Shown here: positions 62,432 through 64,000 of the stretch, in pieces
How positions within the stretch are numbered: the stretch's first letter is position 1
How the letters are laid out: each line of letters opens with the position of its first letter
The notes under the pieces: model-generated
The model's input: the letters and a program-made list of their open reading frames with translations, nothing else
What the model was told of the DNA's origin: nothing
Database searches by the model: none
Position numbers and translations under genes: made by a program
DNA from: Paenibacillus_D sp047238105
Lineage (GTDB): Bacteria; Bacillota; Bacilli; Paenibacillales; Paenibacillaceae
Length of the DNA: 64,000 bases
Direction: 5' to 3'
Assembly: GCF_047238105.1 (NCBI RefSeq)
Contig: NZ_JBDFMD010000001.1
Coordinates: 1,178,001 to 1,242,000 of the forward strand

Positions 62432-63802
62432 TTATCGCACCATTGGCAAATAGATCGTAAAGGTCGTGCCCTCGCCGCTGTTGCTGTCGACCTTGATAAA
62501 GCCGCCGTGATTGCGGATAATTCGGTAGCTGACAGACAATCCTAGTCCCGTACCCTCCGCCTTCGTCGTGAAGAACGGATCGAAAAGGCGGTTCATCGTC
62601 TGCTTCTCCATTCCCTTGCCGTTGTCGCGGATCGTAATCTCGGCATACTTTCCTTCCTTGCGGCTGATGACATCGATCCGGCCATCCCGCCGCCCTTCCA
62701 GCTCCACGATGGCATCGAGAGCATTTTTTAGGATGTTCAGAATCACTTGCTTAACCTGCTTGACATCTATCGAGACATGCAGCGGCTCACTGCAGCTCTC
62801 ATACCCGATCAAGCTTCCTTTCATCAGCGCTTCGCTCTCAGACAGCATGATGACTTCCTTGAGCAGCGAATTAATCGAGACCAGCTGCATCATCGGCGCT
62901 GATGGCTTGGACGAGTTGAGAAACTCGTTGATGATCTCATTGGCTCTGTCGATCTCCGAGAGGATGATCCGTGCGTATTCCTCCTTGCCCAGTGCGAGCA
63001 GATGCGGTCTGAGAAGCTGGATGAAACCACGGATGGACGTTAACGGATTGCGGATCTCATGGGCAATCGCTGCTGCAATCTTGCCCAGCATGGCCAGCTT
63101 ATCGTTCTGATAAGCCGTCTGCTCGATCTGCTTGTACTCGGAAACATCCTTTACACTGACGAGGTAATCGCCATCCAGTTGATCGCCGTAAGTCACGGTC
63201 ACAAGCAGATGTCGCCCACCAGCATCCTGCAGCTCGAAATAGCGGCTCCGCTGCCTGATCATCTGCTTGAACAGGCGGATAATCATCCGTTTCGTCGACC
63301 GGCGCAGCGCCTCATGTGTTGCGATCTCCAGAACATCGCAGCCGATCAAGGTAGTTCGGGGGATATCCAGGATTCGAGCCATCTGGAGGTTCACAAAAGT
63401 CAGCAGCCCATCTTTGTCGAATAATGCAATCCCGCTATCCATGTGCTGGAGTACATTTTCATATTTATCTTTCATCAATTGTGTGGAGCGGTTAGACTTG
63501 AAGAGCAATTCTTTCATCTCATTGAAAGTCTCATCAGTGGACTGTTGGAGAGATGGGCGATGCTTGTGATTGGCCATGAGCTCTATAAGCATCTTTGTAC
63601 TCCGCTTGTACACTGTAGAGACATCACCAGCCGACTTGTCCTCCATGATCTGCTGGGTCGCCTGCTCGTGAACCGCAGCGATCTCCTCAGGAGTTAGACT
63701 CTGCAGGTAGCGTCCCAGCTCCTGCTTACGTTGAGATGACACGTCTCTGGCGCGGACATAATCGGAGAGGATTAGGTAATACTTCTTCTGAATAAAGGGC
63801 AT
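62432..63802 (-). CDS. PAS-domain sensor histidine kinase, sporulation-kinase-like
   Basis: A soluble kinase of 456 residues. An N-terminal ~115-residue helical region (KKYYLILSDYVRARDVSSQR) is followed by a PAS domain (about 117-235: VLQHMDSGIALFDKDGLLTF). The HisKA domain has the phosphorylated His in AAIAHEIRNPLTSIRGFIQL, and the HATPase_c domain is NALDAIVELEG, DNGKGM, FDPFFTTKAEGTGLGLSV. It resembles the sporulation kinases KinA to KinE. ATG at 63802 has GGAGCGGGA; an upstream ATG at 63871 is also possible. No response regulator is adjacent, as expected for a phosphorelay kinase. Spo0A-like boxes lie upstream. Confidence 0.88.
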   Translation of the reverse strand: MPFIQKKYYLILSDYVRARDVSSQRKQELGRYLQSLTPEEIAAVHEQATQQIMEDKSAGDVSTVYKRSTKMLIELMANHKHRPSLQQSTDETFNEMKELLFKSNRSTQLMKDKYENVLQHMDSGIALFDKDGLLTFVNLQMARILDIPRTTLIGCDVLEIATHEALRRSTKRMIIRLFKQMIRQRSRYFELQDAGGRHLLVTVTYGDQLDGDYLVSVKDVSEYKQIEQTAYQNDKLAMLGKIAAAIAHEIRNPLTSIRGFIQLLRPHLLALGKEEYARIILSEIDRANEIINEFLNSSKPSAPMMQLVSINSLLKEVIMLSESEALMKGSLIGYESCSEPLHVSIDVKQVKQVILNILKNALDAIVELEGRRDGRIDVISRKEGKYAEITIRDNGKGMEKQTMNRLFDPFFTTKAEGTGLGLSVSYRIIRNHGGFIKVDSNSGEGTTFTIYLPMVR

Positions 63803-63915
63803 TCCCGCTCCGCTGTGACTGCAAACAGCATACCTGACCTGTGGGTTATGCTTGGATCGTCTCGTCAGCATTCTCTCATCACATCCGATAAGTTGGATTA
63901 TTTAAATGTACAATA

Positions 63916-63945
63916 ATCATAGTTATAATTTGTAATCGGTGTCAA
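63916..63945 (-). promoter_or_regulatory. sigma-A promoter of the kinase gene
   Basis: TTGACA (63940-63945) and TATGAT (63916-63921) with an 18-base spacer on the minus strand. Confidence 0.65.
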
Positions 63946-63955
63946 TCAGAGATTG

Positions 63956-63982
63956 TGTCGAAACCTCCGCCGCATTTCGACA
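63956..63982. promoter_or_regulatory. pair of Spo0A-box-like sites
   Basis: TGTCGAA at 63956-63962 and its complement TTCGACA at 63976-63982, just upstream of the kinase -35. The Spo0A box core is TGTCGAA. Adjacent genes to the right are outside the window. Confidence 0.5.
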
Positions 63983-64000
63983 TGAGCAAGACAGCCCGAT

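Overview
The window looks like a chromosomal segment of an endospore-forming, fairly GC-rich Firmicute, most probably Paenibacillaceae. The grounds are spore-coat genes (CotF-like, CotB-like, CotH), MutS2, a ZapA-type protein, a T-box leader before pheST, BlaI/M56 regulation, LutABC and KipI/KipA-type genes, strong AGGAGG ribosome sites with frequent GTG and TTG starts, and dispersed repeats of a kind I associate with that family. No rRNA, tRNA, CRISPR array, intact insertion sequence or prophage was found. Most genes are on the minus strand; the main plus-strand genes are cotH, the yvlD-like and cupredoxin genes, nrdAB, the 100-residue orphan at 34.5 kb and the ROK regulator.

1-5.4 kb: coat genes, with a CotB-like protein divergent from the CotH kinase, then cysK, an MFS transporter and small accessory genes. 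5.4-17 kb: an old Firmicute neighbourhood (DUF350, mutS2, zapA, pheT, pheS under a T-box). In it zapA has become a 1092-residue coiled-coil protein, and rnhC, cvpA and polX, which lie here in Bacillus subtilis, are absent. A CuA-like lipoprotein gene lies between mutS2 and zapA. 17-26 kb: an ECF sigma/anti-sigma/TPR-lipid-side protein operon, hflKC, and a copper-type cluster (CopC-CopD fusion, two-component system, YcnI). 26-30.4 kb: nrdAB behind two NrdR-like boxes, followed by three tandem 68-69 bp hairpin repeats and a gene-free stretch.

30.4-41.4 kb: a GGDEF/EAL protein, pxpC/pxpB (no pxpA), orphan genes, and the lactate operon lutABC with its GntR regulator. lutC carries a one-base frameshift in a G4 run. 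An aldolase-like gene and a 1 kb gene-free stretch with a 227 bp inverted-repeat element follow. 41.4-46.6 kb: a luciferase-like oxidoreductase, a lipoprotein, DoxX, and a BlaI-M56 pair. The M56 protein has no extracellular sensor domain, and the operator before blaI recurs with the same arms and spacing before doxX.

46.6-52.8 kb: a complete L-rhamnose operon (bifunctional rhamnulose-1-phosphate aldolase/dehydrogenase, isomerase, kinase, DeoR regulator) with an Anabaena-sensory-rhodopsin-transducer-family protein embedded in it. 53.6-60 kb: beta-mannosidase, a split chromate-transporter pair, a ROK repressor and a Gfo/Idh/MocA oxidoreductase. 60-64 kb: an IDEAL-domain protein, leucyl aminopeptidase and a PAS histidine kinase preceded by a sigma-A promoter and two inverted Spo0A-box-like sites.

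The most unusual items are the giant ZapA fusion, the ASRT-family gene in the rhamnose operon, the sensorless BlaI/M56 system that probably controls doxX, and a three-copy intergenic repeat family whose conserved blocks keep exactly the same spacing.
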